NCBI GenBank assembly: GCA_900239685.1 | Contig: OENT01000545.1 | Span: 1-64,000, forward strand | Origin: Rotaria macrura | Taxonomy: Eukaryota > Rotifera > Eurotatoria > Philodinida > Philodinidae | Reading direction: 5' to 3' | Length of the DNA: 64,000 bases | Shown here: positions 1 to 12,467 of the stretch, in pieces | How positions within the stretch are numbered: the first letter of the stretch is position 1 | Layout: the number at the start of each line of letters is the position of its first letter | Program-made: the position numbers and the translations under genes | Notes under the pieces: generated by a model | Database searches by the model: none | The model's input: the letters and a program-made list of their open reading frames with translations, nothing else | What the model was told of the DNA's origin: nothing

Positions 1-100
1 TACACCGGAACCGGCAGGAAGAAGCCGGAAAATATCCCGTTTCCTGCGGGTTCCGGCAGGATCCGGGCTCCGGAACGAACGACCTGGGCTATTTCAAATA
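1..100. repeat. GC-rich dispersed repeat fragment
   Basis: The first 100 bases are rich in CCGG and GGCAGGA words, unlike the AT-rich surroundings. A similar run (TTTCCTG then GGTTCC then GGAACG) is found in reverse orientation at about 21830-21900. Looser relatives lie at 4574-4720 and 21150-21245. It is probably a decayed dispersed element cut by the window edge. Confidence 0.4.
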
Positions 101-2860
101 TATTTCGTATTGTTTGAGGGTACTCCCTCTTCGTTGACCAATACTGGTTTTTGAAGTGAGCACAATCGATTGGACTGAAATTTTTAACACAGACATAGCA
201 TGTGAAATAGGGAGACATATCTTCGAGCGAAAATGTGAACACTAATTTCCCGGTGGGTTTCAGGAAAATCTTGTGTTTTCAAACAACCACACCTACACTT
301 CTTGTGATCTGTATCGAACCTTGTCAGATTGGGCTGAATTTATTTCAAAGATAACTAGACTAGACCTTATCTCAGAAGTGAAATCTCGTTTTCTTGCTTT
401 TATTGTGAGAAATATATAAAGGTGCGGATCCAAGGCCATGGTGTGAACCTGCAGAAATCTCTAAATTCTACTAGGGAGATCGAAGCAAAACGGCTGATTT
501 CATCTCTGCAGAACACCTATAAGTATCTGTGGTACAAGTTCCAGCTCAATCGGACAAAATGAGTGGGATCACGGACCGGTGTAGATTTCACTGTCGTATA
601 GAAATTTTGGCTATCGAGAAAGACGTAAAGCGAGTCCGATATATGTATTCTAATAAAAAAGCACAGTTCTTCGTAAAAATCAAATAGATTGAAGATTAGT
701 CGCATCTAGTCTGTGTTAGAAAAAGAATGAATTTTCAAAAAATTCCTTTGCTTAAAAACGGAGGAGAGTACTTTTAATTGCATTGGTACAGTGCTCCTAT
801 TTTCATGTTTTATGCCGAGGATGTGATTGTCATTGTGAATATGAGACACGCTTAGAGTTCCTGTGGGACATATGGAGCCAGTCTGGAAGGTGCAGACTAG
901 ACCGGACAGGCCGGCAAAATACGACACTTATCATAAAATTTCTTAATCTTCTTTTCTAGTGCTAAGTTGAGGTACTTCAGAAAAATAGTGACTTTTTATA
1001 AAGTTTGCCCGAAAGCAATTAGGAAAAACGAATACGAAGTTTTACTTAGCCTTTCAAAATCCCGTACTGAAATTTTTCACTTTCCAAGTCTATTGTAGGA
1101 GAGAAGAACGAAAAAATATCAAGCCCAAAATTTGATGAAAAGATTCCAGACTTGTAATCTTCTAGTTCAATTACCTTCGGTCGAATTTTTTGGAATCCCA
1201 CTTTTTCTTCCATAACTTTCCTATTATCTAGAGAAGACTAAATTTATTAAGTTTAAGAGTAACATACTTTTCGCGTTAGATGCCCGGAAAATAAACCGTT
1301 ATCAACTGGGAGATTGGTATCAGACCGGTACTGGTTCCATCTATGTCTTGGGGTACTATTGTCGATATGAATTTAGAGAAGACCGATTCATCAAACGCAC
1401 ACGTTCCTATAATACTTTTACTCTTTTTTTCTATGATTTGTATTGAGCGAGACTAATTGCACATAGTTTCAAAAATGATACTTGAATTGCTCATATTTTT
1501 TGAACCCAGCACTAATTTATTACTATTGTCGTTGTTTTTTGTCTACTTTAATATCTAACTGTTTAAAAATAATTTTAAGTTTTAAATAGAACAGAGATCG
1601 CTATAGTGAAACCGACCGAAAAGTAAGTGTCACCATACGGAGCAAGTATCCTGGGGAGCTACTGTCTAGGAAGCAGCTGCCCTTGGAGAATCTTTGATGA
1701 AGCCGTCTTTATTATTTCTTTGATTGGAAAAGAAATTCTGTTGTTACTTTGCTACAACTGCACTTGACTTCACGTTTATTATTGCTATTCACTCATTGTT
1801 CTTTTTGTTTACATAATTCTTTTTTTCTTAACCTAACATTCTATTTTTATCATTATTTGAATTATAGGATAAAAATGACTGTGAAGACAACTCATTTCTG
1901 AATTTCCACTGTTTAGATTTATAATAAGGAGAGTAGATGAGAGAAGTTCGACTTAGAACTAAAATTCCTAATTTACTTCAACAATATGTATGTGCTTCAC
2001 TATATAAGCTTTCTTTTAACAATGTATAAGCTCTGTCTAGTCTAATGATCGTCTTGAACGCTTCATCGTCTAGTTTCATATCACTATTATATAACATGGG
2101 TATGATTGTTGATGCTGAAAAACTATTCAGACTACATTTTCAGGAGTTCATGGTACGATTCCGGAACTCTTTCCGATATCATTCGGTAAATACTTTGGTG
2201 CATGATTGATTGCAATGATGAGCATATTAATATACTTATTCATCTTTCCGATGAGCACTCTTATACATGGCTTGCTAAAAATTCCATTCGGATGTTACAA
2301 ATGGTTCTGAAAGTACATGTAACCTTAGGAGTGGTTTACAAAAGGGTACAGAAGGATTTCATAAACGGTAGCAATCCTTTGTTGTAAGATACACTTTCAT
2401 CAAACATTTAAGAATTAATTATCCAACGTTTCTTTTTTATAGCATACCATATTCAAGTGTATGGTATTATCAATGAATTCCTCCTCTATGCTATGTCGAT
2501 TGATTCCCTTCTCTCGAAAAAGTTGTAATACTTGTTTTCTCTTTGCTTTTATTCTAAAAGTCATAAAGAAAACCATAAAAAGAACAATTGAAGGAAGATC
2601 TCGTATGAAATGTTGGTGGAAAAACGATGATGTGCATGCGTGGATAGTTTAATGAATTTTCTTTGTCACTATACTCATATCGCCATGCAATTTTTTCATT
2701 TTTGTGCCAAGAAAACGTTGTATCACGATGATGAAGGTTGACGACGAATTGTCAATAAACAAATAACTATCAACAGAAAAATCTTTGAATACGCATTAAA
2801 TTTATCGTTGCATACTATTCGAACGCAAATGACATTTTCGACTAACTAAGTTTCTTTATC
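101..2860. other. No gene seen (AT-rich)
   Basis: Only short open frames occur, with no recognisable domain, no strong chain of splice sites joining frames, and no tRNA-like structure. The stretch reads as AT-rich intergenic sequence next to transposon debris. Confidence 0.5.
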
Positions 2861-2861
2861 T

Positions 2862-2996
2862 CTTCTGGGAACACCTGTCGAGCTTGTCTATCAGATTCTT
2901 GACAATCTCGATGACTTCTCAATTCTATGTTCAGTTTGTGATATGTGTACACGACTGAACATGATCAGTGAGACATATTATTGATATCAGATGGGT
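2862..2996 (+). pseudogene. F-box domain relic
   Basis: Frame +3 from 2862 reads about 40 residues of an F-box: it begins LLGTPVELVYQILDNLDD, continues FSILCSVCDMCTRLNMIS, and ends ETYY before a TGA at about 2988. F-boxes bind Skp1 in SCF ubiquitin ligases. As I recall, many rotifer proteins start with a very similar LPVELVY..LD.LD......CTRLN block followed by a YQ. Here the frame stops where that YQ would be, no start codon or exon joins it upstream, and nothing of the usual C-terminal part follows. I read it as a dead fragment. A short exon of a live gene is possible but unlikely. Confidence 0.6.
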
Positions 2997-3264
2997 TGTT
3001 TCATGAGAAGTCAACCAAAAAACCACAAAGTGTTGAAAAACTTTTCTTTTCTATCCAGTTTTGTAGAACGTGTTTTGCTAATTATTTCAGTAAAACGAAA
3101 TTTAAAAATTCATGAACGACTAAGAATTTTATCGTGAAAATACTGAAAACTGATGTTTAATGAAAAACCAGTATGTTTTTCAGTATTTTTATCCTATAGC
3201 ATCATTATTTCTTGACTATTTTAGAAAACTTTTATACCAAAATGTTCAGTTTGATTTTTCTCTA

Positions 3265-5050
3265 CAAGATAGGATATGTTTCAAAATTTTGGAAATTCTT
3301 ATTAATTAACATTCTTTAGTAAATGAGCTAAAACGTAGACAAAAATATCTCAAAATGGCTACATTCTGCTTAACTTCAAAATAGAGGCATTGTAGAGCTA
3401 AATTTGCTCTACTACAAGACCCACTGTTCCGTTCTTTGTTAAACATCAGAAAACTTGCGTAAATTATGTTAAAATATTATGGGCAATATTCATCACAGGG
3501 AAACAAAATCATATTTCTGATGATTTGTGAAATTTAGTTTTAGGACATGAAATTTAGAGTCGATCGGTATTTTAGAAATATAATAATCTAAAATAATTCA
3601 AAGTCACTTGTTGTCATGAAAAACAAATACATCAATATGGAGTGTTGTGTCATCGTCCTATGTTGAAATGTGATGATATTAGGTTGGAGGTCACATGGTA
3701 TCTACATAATAATAAATAATAAATGTAGATATTCCAGAGGTCTTATCACGTTGTCGTCCAGTTAGTATTAATAACGGATGGAATTATTCATCATTCTAGT
3801 CGTTGCTTTTGTAAAATATCATCCTTGTCAGTGCGATATTTGTCAAATAATTCTTAAGATGCTATCTAAAAAGTACTGTTGTCTCCATCAATCACATGCT
3901 CATTGTACCCGATGTGGATCAAAATCAACGCATCCTGAAGGTAGTAAGGCTATCAACTCAACTCATGCCGTATTATTCAACGGTTAAATCGTATGTAATC
4001 CTCACATAGACAATATATCATTTCATCCTCAAAAAGTCAAGAAAACGAAGAAAATTTGTTTTCTTTGTGACAAGTGAACACATTCCAAGAGATTTCTGAC
4101 CATAACTTCGTAATTATAGAGCATGATGACAAATGATACCTACCTTAAGCTTTTGCGATCAACACAATTGGGCAAGATGTAGGGATTCAATGCTAAAAAT
4201 CACGTTTCCAACATAATTTACATCATACAAGTTTAGTGAAAGCCGGAAATAAGTTCGATGTTGATTGGCAAGATATAATAGCATCTCTGATTGCTGAGCC
4301 AGCTGCTGGAAGATTTGGTCAACATATGCTATCGAGGAAGTAGTTCGCAGATATTCAAAGTTTTTTTTAAATAGCTTTTACTTTTCATTATAGTGCACAT
4401 ATGTACGAGTTTTGAAAGAAACTGCATGATAGGATTGATTTTAGCCTTTCCGTAAAGAAGTTTAAAAATAAAGCAAATACTTCTTAAGAAAGTAAAAAAT
4501 GAGATATTCGATGACTGTAAGGGTAGTAATAGTATTTTCCTAAGACAAAACTTTGTATTGTTTTAGATTGATATTAGACATGAACGGGACCAATAGATTT
4601 TGATCCCGCTTCCGAACAAAAAAATAATTTTGGTGCTGATTCCAGTCCCAGTCACGTTCAAAAATATAAAATTGGTCCTAATTCTGGCCCCACTCCAGTT
4701 GGGACCGGGACCGGGACCACTTATCTAATTACTGTATTTCTAAAATACCGATCAACTCTAAATTTCATGTCCTAAAACTAAATTTCACAAATCATCAGAA
4801 ATATGATTTTGTTTCCCTGTGATGAATATTGCCCATAATATTTTAACATAATTTACGCAAGTTTTCTGATGTTTAACAAAGAACGGAACAGTGGGTCTTG
4901 TAGTAGAGCAAATTTAGCTCTACAATGCCTCTATTTTGAAGTTAAGCAGAATGTAGCCATTTTGAGATATTTTTGTCTACGTTTTAGCTCATTTACTAAA
5001 GAATGTTAATTAATAAGAATTTCCAAAATTTTGAAACATTTCTTATCTTG
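3265..5050. mobile_element. Element with 320-bp terminal inverted arms
   Basis: Positions 3265-3584 and 4730-5050 are reverse complements of each other over about 320 bp with only scattered mismatches. Both outer ends read CAAGAT towards the inside and share TTTCAAAATTTTGG; the inner ends share CGGTATTTTAGAAATA. The 1.15-kb spacer has no transposase that I can recognise. Its longest frame (3778-3987, 69 aa, Cys/His containing) has no known motif. It is most likely a non-autonomous DNA transposon or a large foldback element, and the high arm identity suggests a fairly recent origin or gene conversion between arms. No clear target duplication was found. Confidence 0.75.
4574..4720. repeat. GC-rich GGGACC-type low-complexity repeat
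   Basis: Inside the spacer of the 3265-5050 element there are degenerate repeats of GGGACC / GATCCC / GGTCC, ending in three near-perfect GGGACC units at about 4700-4718. Composition is unlike the flanks. It resembles the CCGG-rich debris at 1-100 and 21-22 kb in style only. Confidence 0.45.
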
Positions 5051-5051
5051 C

Positions 5052-6469
5052 ACACTGAAAAAAAAACAAGGTGACATACGGCATCTCTGAGGTTTCTTCA
5101 AGTTTTACTATACTATATAACTGTCCGTAGGATCATACGGAACTTGCAAGAAGCTTAGCTAATATCCAAGGTTTCGTAAAATTCTTTATAGAACTTTCAA
5201 GTATAAAAATGTTTCGCCCAGAACCTTTTGAAATTTCCTTTACTCCTGAGGTTAGGTCAAAAACCCTTCTAAGTTTCGTATACAAAACGCTTTGTAAATA
5301 TGCTTCGTGTAGAATTAGGGTTACGCAGTTACAATTTTCAAGTCATTACGTTTCCAATTTGCTGGTAACTTGTCCATTACCAGCCACGTGCTTACGGTAA
5401 CGGGCTTTTATCAAGTTCGACCAAACTATATCAGGCTAGTGAAATCCATTTGTGAAATCCCTATTCTAACGATTTTCAGTTCATATTTTTCAAGAAAAAC
5501 ATTTTTTTTCACAAAAATTTGAAGTGTTTCATTGAAATTATTTTTTTCTTACGAAACTTATTTCTGGATTCGATGGTAAATTTTTAAAAACGAAGAGTAA
5601 TAATGAAAAATAATGAAAATTCCTTTATCAGATCCAGATTCCCTGAGCCTAACTTGCTTTACTCAAACTTTTTAGAATTTCGTTATTTTTCGTGAAAACC
5701 TAGTTTGCTGATAATTGGAGGAGTCGTTGATTCCATCGCTCGGATAGCGTTACTGGGTAACTGGTAACGAAAACTTTACCCGTTACTTGATGAAATAATC
5801 CATTTCTAGTTAGATCAGTTGTCAGATGAGTAGATAATGATGGTGAATTCTATTTTAGAACTTACAACCTGCTGAAATATTTTATTTGTATTTAGATCAT
5901 TTGCTAGCTGAAAAAATAATAATGGTGAGTTCGATTTTAGAAGTAACAATAGAATGGATTTTTTTTCTACTTAGATCAAACATCCCATGCCAATCGTTTC
6001 GCCCACCGAAACCTGAAGGAACTAGTAGGAAAAATGTCTGAAAATTGAGGTATTCTGTAAGAATAGACATTCATGGGGAGAAACTTGGGTAAGTTAGTGG
6101 TCGAAAGATTGCTTGCATGTTCCAGCTATATCATGTCTTCCGCTATAGGATACAGTGATTTGCTCTTACTTTTCTGCTGGTATTCCCAGAACCCGGTTCT
6201 TTTTTTTTAGGGGATTGGGAGATTTTAGCATTGAATGCTGGTGGAAAAAATCTCCCGCAATAGAACATAGTGTTCGGCGAAACTTACATTCAATGTTGAA
6301 TCGCGAATTGCAAAGAACTTCAAGTAAGAAAGGCTCACTATCAGGTATTAAAAATGAAGACATTTTACGAAACCTAATTTCTACGAAACCTTAAAGGATT
6401 TCGATTTTTTTGCAAAAATTGAAACCCTTCAGGGTTTCGTGTGGTACCTGTTTTTTTCTGTGTATGATA
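5052..6469. repeat. Candidate element bounded by CACTGAAAAAA-like ends
   Basis: The left end (5052, CACTGAAAAAAAAACAAGG) and the reverse complement of the right end (about 6469, CACAGAAAAAAACAGG) form a short imperfect inverted repeat. The right end shares the word GGTACCACAC and a following TTTCGATTT..TGCAAAAAT stretch, in reverse orientation, with 16698-16770, so at least that end is a dispersed repeat. The interior has no recognisable coding. The boundaries are tentative. Confidence 0.35.
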
Positions 6470-7025
6470 AGTACCGACTCCCTTACTTTTCTAGTCGACT
6501 TTCTCAGAAATATCCCTGAATGCTGAGACAATTTATCAAGCATTACATAAGTTGAACGATTTGTAAAGAAATACCTTAACATCTGCTCGAAAATCCACTT
6601 ATTTACTTTTTCAAAATATTTATTTTTCATTTTTCTAGAGTCAAAATTCTTTTTTCCGAAAAACGTTTCTATTTGTTTCTAAGAATCCCTAACCTAATCC
6701 TTTCAGCAAGCCATGCCTCAGTGGGTGAGTTGCATCAAACGAGAATTAACTCACGTATATACAAGATGAGTTATCGGTGAGAGGACTCAGGTAGAACTTC
6801 CAATTGTATTTATCACCTAGAAAAACATACATTTTTAGAAATAAATTATTATTTATTTTGAAACTTGATTTTCTTTAATAATTTCATACACGGGAAAGAA
6901 AACAGTGAATGTATATCTGCACTTCATCATAAGTCTCCCAGGGAGTCTCTAGTAGGAGTCCTTGGCAACATTTTCTTTGCGCCGTACGATCTGAGATTCG
7001 GAGACTCCCTGAAATTCGAGGACTT

Positions 7026-7104
7026 CCCATGTAAAAAATAATAATAAAAAACCGATTAAAAATCGATTATTTCGTGATTTTTTGAACAAATTTTTTTACA
7101 TGGG
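7026..7104. repeat. Short inverted repeat (hairpin)
   Basis: CCCATGTAAAAAA at 7026 is matched by TTTTTTACATGGG ending at 7104, with a smaller CGATTAAAAATCG palindrome between them. It sits in a block with several GGGAGTCTC-like words (6935-7140). It is probably a MITE remnant. Confidence 0.4.
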
Positions 7105-8405
7105 TTCCTAGAGATTTGTTAAGTGAGTCTCGACTAGGGAAGCCTTGCCGCATAAGAAAAATTTCCGCTGCTCATATGATCCTATGTTATTCAAATGTTA
7201 TTCTAAGTATTAGCGGTAGCGTCGATAGGTGACACTAGTTGACGCAATACCTTTATTTACATATTATTTATTTCTGTGAACCCCTTTGATCTACATCATC
7301 CTGTCTCTGTAATAACAGATCCTCGTGATTGTTTGTTTGTTTTTTTCTCTTTCTTGAGGATTTTTCTGTGTGCCATGTAATTATAAATAAAACTACGTAG
7401 CACATGTAATAAAGAAAAGGTTTTAAGTATTTTGACATTTCAATAAGTACAAGACTAAAAAATATCGAGAAGTTCATTCTATTATTATTTCTAAGATTTA
7501 ATTTCGCTTAGAAATAAGTGATTGGTTAACAGAGCAGTTTCAAGGACATCTGGTATCCTAAACACAAAGACCATTCTTCTCAGAAATTATCATCGCGAGG
7601 AAAAGTGAGTTTAAATATTGAATTGATAGAATAAATACGAAATTCTATGAACGTAGTACAACAACGTGAGACGATGAAATCTCAGCATTATAGGAGAAAG
7701 ATTCTGAACGATTGAATCAGTCTTAAATAAAAAGTCTTAGTTATTATTGAACAAAGATGTAATATGTGTTTTTCAAAATGCTGATTCTTTATCTTGGCAT
7801 TTATCGCTGCAATCAGTGCGGAGTACTATGTAGGCTAAGCCCACAACTCTGCCGTTGTAAAATTTTTCTAATATCTTGTAATAGTCTTTTCTTTTGGATG
7901 CAATACGTTTTTCGGTCTGGATATCCATATGAGTTTTTCTGAGGAAGCCTCTATTGGCATTTCTTTCGCCTATTAACTTTTCCAAAAGAATAACTAACAT
8001 ATTCGACGATCGTGACCTACACTCAAGTTTTTTGAACCAACCATTAATTGCCTAGACCTGTGCCACATGTTTGAAAAATAAACAGGAAATCTAGTTTTGC
8101 ACTTCATCTGGCTGGATGATCATTAACATTCTAACATAAATATATTCATAATTTTTCTCGAAGCGGGGAGCTACCGAACCGTGCAATCACACGATTGCAG
8201 TCCTACACATACTAGGCAGCTATCCTGTGCATAGTTTGTGAGAATTTGTTTTATTTATCAATCGATTTTGCAATCTATGTGTCTAACATTTGAAAAAGAT
8301 GGCCAGAAATGTCATTTTCATCATGCATTTTTAACTGTCTTGTCATCCGTAACGTAGGATACCCTACGGGATACATTTTCCTTCGAATCACCAACTACTT
8401 TTACA
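7105..8405. other. No gene seen
   Basis: No supported coding sequence. The stretch immediately before 8406 should hold the promoter and 5' UTR of the siderophore synthetase-like gene, but I see no distinctive element. Confidence 0.4.
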
Positions 8406-11400
8406 ATGACAGAGCCAGAGCAGAATTCATTATCCTCGAGGCCTGATCGCGATGTTCTAATATCTAGAAACTCTATTTCAACTTGGGAACGAGCTCAGTT
8501 TGCTTGCTCGAGCCGTCTTATCGCTTCTGTAGTTAACGAAGAACTTGTCAACATGGAACTACGAGGAGATTTAATGATTGCTCTCAAACCCCTATCAAAC
8601 AAGTACGACGGTGACGATAGCAGTTCATTATTGATTACACTAGTGCATCCTTTGAGTGGCATGAATCTTGATCCAGAGGATATTGCTCCGTTAGGTATTC
8701 GCGATCTTAATGGTACACTTACTCTCGATCCTCAAGATATTTGTGAGCGACTTTTACGGAACGTTGACATGTGTCCTGGTCGTTTCGATATTATGGTCAA
8801 CGAACTCATCAATTCTGTCAAACATCAAGGTAATACAGTTTCTGCCGATATATTAGATTAGAAAGACTGACATCACTCTATATGTCATAGACTGGCTGTT
8901 TCAGCATTTGCCTCTGTTTCCTAATCTAAGATCGACTTTCATCGAATGGGAACAGTGTTTAATTACTGGTCATCCTACTCATCCCGTGAGTTTGTTCCTC
9001 TTTTTAGCGTCATAAAAGCAGATTGTTTTGTCTTGTTAAGATGCATCGAACTCGACAACCACTTACCGGCTCACCTATTCTTCCTATTGACGGTTCGATT
9101 TTTTTGTCTCCGAAAATCAAGTTTGTCTCTGTTCCACGTTGTCATGTTGTTATTCATGGTGAATACGAAGCTATCATGGCTGGCTATCTACCTGCCACCC
9201 TAAGCTCTGACCACGTAGTCATACCTGTACATGAATTACAGTTACCCAACGTTCTAGCACGCTTTCCCGACGTGGTGCACGTCTGTACACTCGAACGCAA
9301 CTCTCTCGCACACGCATCACTACGATGTGTATCGCCCACACCTGCATCAGACCTACCTGGTTTTCACCTCAAACTTCCCCTGGCGGTCTTTATCACATCT
9401 GACTTACGTATTCTTAGCCGCATTGCAATATACAACGTACCTCGGCTAACACCCCTATTGAAAGCCGTAGTACCTGAATCCCTTGTTGTCATAGGTGAGC
9501 CGGCAGGTATCGCATCGACACACGAGAATTTGGAAATCGGTTGGCATCTCTCATGTATTATCCGCGAGGATCCTGAAGTATTAATTCCAGGTCAAACATT
9601 CATCATTGCTACTGCCTTGGTAGAGAAAGATCCTGAAAATATGCCTGTGATAATCAGCATGCTGAGGTTGGATTCCAAAGATAAACGGTTGAAGTTTTTG
9701 CAGAAGTAAGTTTTCTTTGTCAGAAAATTGAGTACTACTATTCCGTCAGTAGAAAGAAATCAGTTGGTATTAATTATCGATTTTGCATGAAATTAACGAA
9801 GCTAATTAAAGTCGTTGACATATTTGAACCCGCTCAGTAGTTTAGACAACCCTTGACGTAACTGAGTTTTTAGTTTTACTATCGCGTTTAAATTCTATTG
9901 ATTCTGTATGTATATTTCTAATATTTTTCTCAAAAAAAACCTTTTCTACTCTTTCGGACGTCCATGTTAGTCTGTAATTGAATAGTATAAAATTTGATCA
10001 ACAAGTAGAAGTATAAGCTATGTGAAAAAGAATTTCTGTTTTGATCGATTTCAGTTATATTTCTTTTAGATTGTTCTGTTGCCATTAACGGTCAGCTATA
10101 TGTATAATTGTTTTCATAACTGAGCAGACATCCAGCATTTGTTATAGATAACAATCTAAGTTCAAATCATGATCTTCAATCATTAAATATCGACCATGAT
10201 CACATTAGCCAAGAATCTGATTCAGAAAGATATGAATAAATTACAAGTTCAATAGCTTAAATCTAATACAAACAGTTCATCTTGAAGGACATGTCGAAAA
10301 ACTACAAGCATAATTTTCGCTCTATGGATCGTATGAAATAATAAGATGTTATAAATGAGTTCTTCTATCGTATGAAGTATGTCCCTACTATGAAGTATAA
10401 ATTAATGATATTTCGTATGGTTTAGTTCGTTTTACTATTATGATCCTCGTTTTGTGAAATGTTCTTGTTAAATATACTAGGGTGGAAAAATGAAGTGAAA
10501 ATTTACTAACAGCGTAAACAGTGAGATAACAGCCACAAAAATGATATCGTTGAGGGTAGAAAAGCTTTAAACTTTCTCCATGGAAACTAAAGGGAAGTCC
10601 CCTTTAGATTTTTCAACAACAAGCAAAAATAGAAAACCCGAGGTGTTCCATTGTATTGAACGCTTTCTTACAAAGAAAACAAGAGGAATGTTTAAAAATG
10701 TAGTTCAGATGATGAAAACGAATGTTGTATTTGGCTTTTTAAACAATGAATCTGTGATATTTGAGCGAGGAGTGATACGTAGACGCGGAAGCGGTTATAG
10801 GATTGATATGAAACTTCAAGCTTATTGAAGTTCCTTTCAGAACCTGCAGAGAAATTATTGATCACCGCTAGGCTCTATGATGATACGCAAAAATCTTCCT
10901 TCTGTCGAGCTATTCCGAGACAAATATGTTACCGATTAGCCTATGTATTCATGAATCTCTTCAATGAATCATTACTCTTATTATACTTATACGATAGATA
11001 CGCGCAACTGGCTTTCGCATCATTCCTTCCTCCTATGCTCGAGCATGGCTTAGCCTTCGAAGCCCATGGTCAAAATACTCTTGTCCGATTCGATCCCGGT
11101 ACTAGTGGGCTTCTGGGTTTTGCCATTCGTGACTTGAATGGCATCAAAGTGCACATAGCCACGTTTCAGGAGAGCACCAATTTGAAACTCGACATAAGTG
11201 CTGGAAGCTACATTATTGCTGAAGATCTCAAGGCAGTCTACGAACATCTATTTCATTGTCTCATACAGAGTCAATTACAACGTCTCGTGCGTGCACTTGA
11301 TTTACATTATTGTGGCACAGGATGGGCGATCGTTCGCGAGCAAGTTCGTCACTGGATAACCGAGGGATCAGCTGCAGATCGCATCTGGTTCAGTAAAACT

Positions 11401-11585
11401 GTACGATTCACTTGTTTTGTCAGAACAAAGATGTGTGCTGACCGTTGTGAAGTAAGTCCTCTCTTTTCCAATGCCCATCAACTCGCTCCTATTTTATTCT
11501 TTCTCCTATTCTATAGTATAGCCGCAGTCAAGTGCCAAATATTCTGTTGTTCAAAGGGACTTCCAATCAAGAAGACAATATGTGA
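8406..11585 (+). CDS. IucA/IucC-type (NIS) siderophore synthetase-like protein, 5 exons
   Basis: Proposed exons are 8406-8829, 8891-8985, 9041-9705, 10872-11451 and 11517-11585. All joints keep frame at GT..AG sites and give 610 aa, the usual length of this family. NIS synthetases activate a carboxylate such as citrate with ATP and join it to an amine or alcohol to build siderophores (IucA, IucC, AcsD, fungal Rfs). Visible family marks are GHPTHP in exon 2, then HRTRQP after the splice, IPVHELQLP, ASLRCVSP, LKLPLAVFITSDLR, GEPAG, then HGLAFEAHGQN and IRDLNG in exon 4, and a C-terminal VPNIL. Deviations from the family as I remember it are Arg for Lys in the GHPxHPxxK block and HELQ for HPWQ. 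Three introns are 61, 55 and 65 nt; the fourth is 1166 nt and its 3' joint is the least certain. A poly-A signal AATAAA follows at 11602. The gene was probably gained from bacteria or fungi. Activity is unknown. Confidence 0.85.
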
Positions 11586-12467
11586 TTTGAAACCAAACCA
11601 CAATAAACAAGATAGGCACTTTATTGCCAAAATATGTTCGCTTTTTGTGTCTAGAAGAAAGAGACAACCAATAAAAAGTTGCTCAATTATGTGCGCTGCA
11701 ACGTCAAAGAATTTATAAGCATATTCGCGATTTGTCAGACACATATTCAACCCATCAGCTTTGTTAACACGCATGTGTATAACTACCACAATACCAAATA
11801 TCTCAATTTTGCTGAAATCTTTTCAAGTAGCACTAGATATATTAGTATGAAACATTATATTAGTTAGTGTTATTAGAACAGTAACATAAGTTCATGATCA
11901 ATGATGAGCGCTTTATTTCTTGTGAATTTTATTGATTTAATTATATTTTGTTGCTATGTACATAGTTTAAAACACACTTACTGTATCATTGGTGTTGTAT
12001 AACTGCTTCTTTTCTGCTTTTATCCGCCGTCCACCCCACCACCGTCTCTTTTTATTTAATTATTTATTTTATATGCTAGGTGTAACTATGTTACATTGCC
12101 TTCGACAATCCATGACAAATATGCGAAAGCTCTCATCTGCTTAACTAGTGCTCCGCCAACCTTCGACCATACACCACTAAACATATCAACTCGCTTGTGC
12201 GAACGTGAAGTTTATTTCAAAATTCAACGGATGCCCTCATCAGCTCTGCTAGTGCTCCGTTTCTTTATTGTACACTGTTTGCTCTTCTGGGGCTTTTTTA
12301 CCCCTATTTATCGTACTAAAAATACCACTTACTGTTGCTTTTCACTATGTTTATTGCCAAATATATATAAGTTAAGCTCAAGTTGAGCATGAACAAATTT
12401 TAAAGAAATTTTTTTTTGAGATAATCAATATATGATATCATCATACACTAGTATATTGTGGTTCTCT
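11586..12467. other. Intergenic, no gene seen
   Basis: 3' flank of the siderophore synthetase-like gene and AT-rich sequence. A 96-codon frame at 12096-12386 has no motif or splice support. Confidence 0.4.

Noticed and set aside
3778-3987. Cys/His-rich small protein as zinc-finger transposase remnant
   Set aside because: Spacing of Cys and His fits no known finger and there is no transposase sequence around it.
10580-10828. 82-codon gene inside the siderophore synthetase-like gene
   Set aside because: No motif, low-complexity basic composition, and it sits in a probable intron.
11511-11789. 92-codon frame on the - strand at the end of the siderophore synthetase-like gene
   Set aside because: Antisense shadow of the last exon and 3' UTR.
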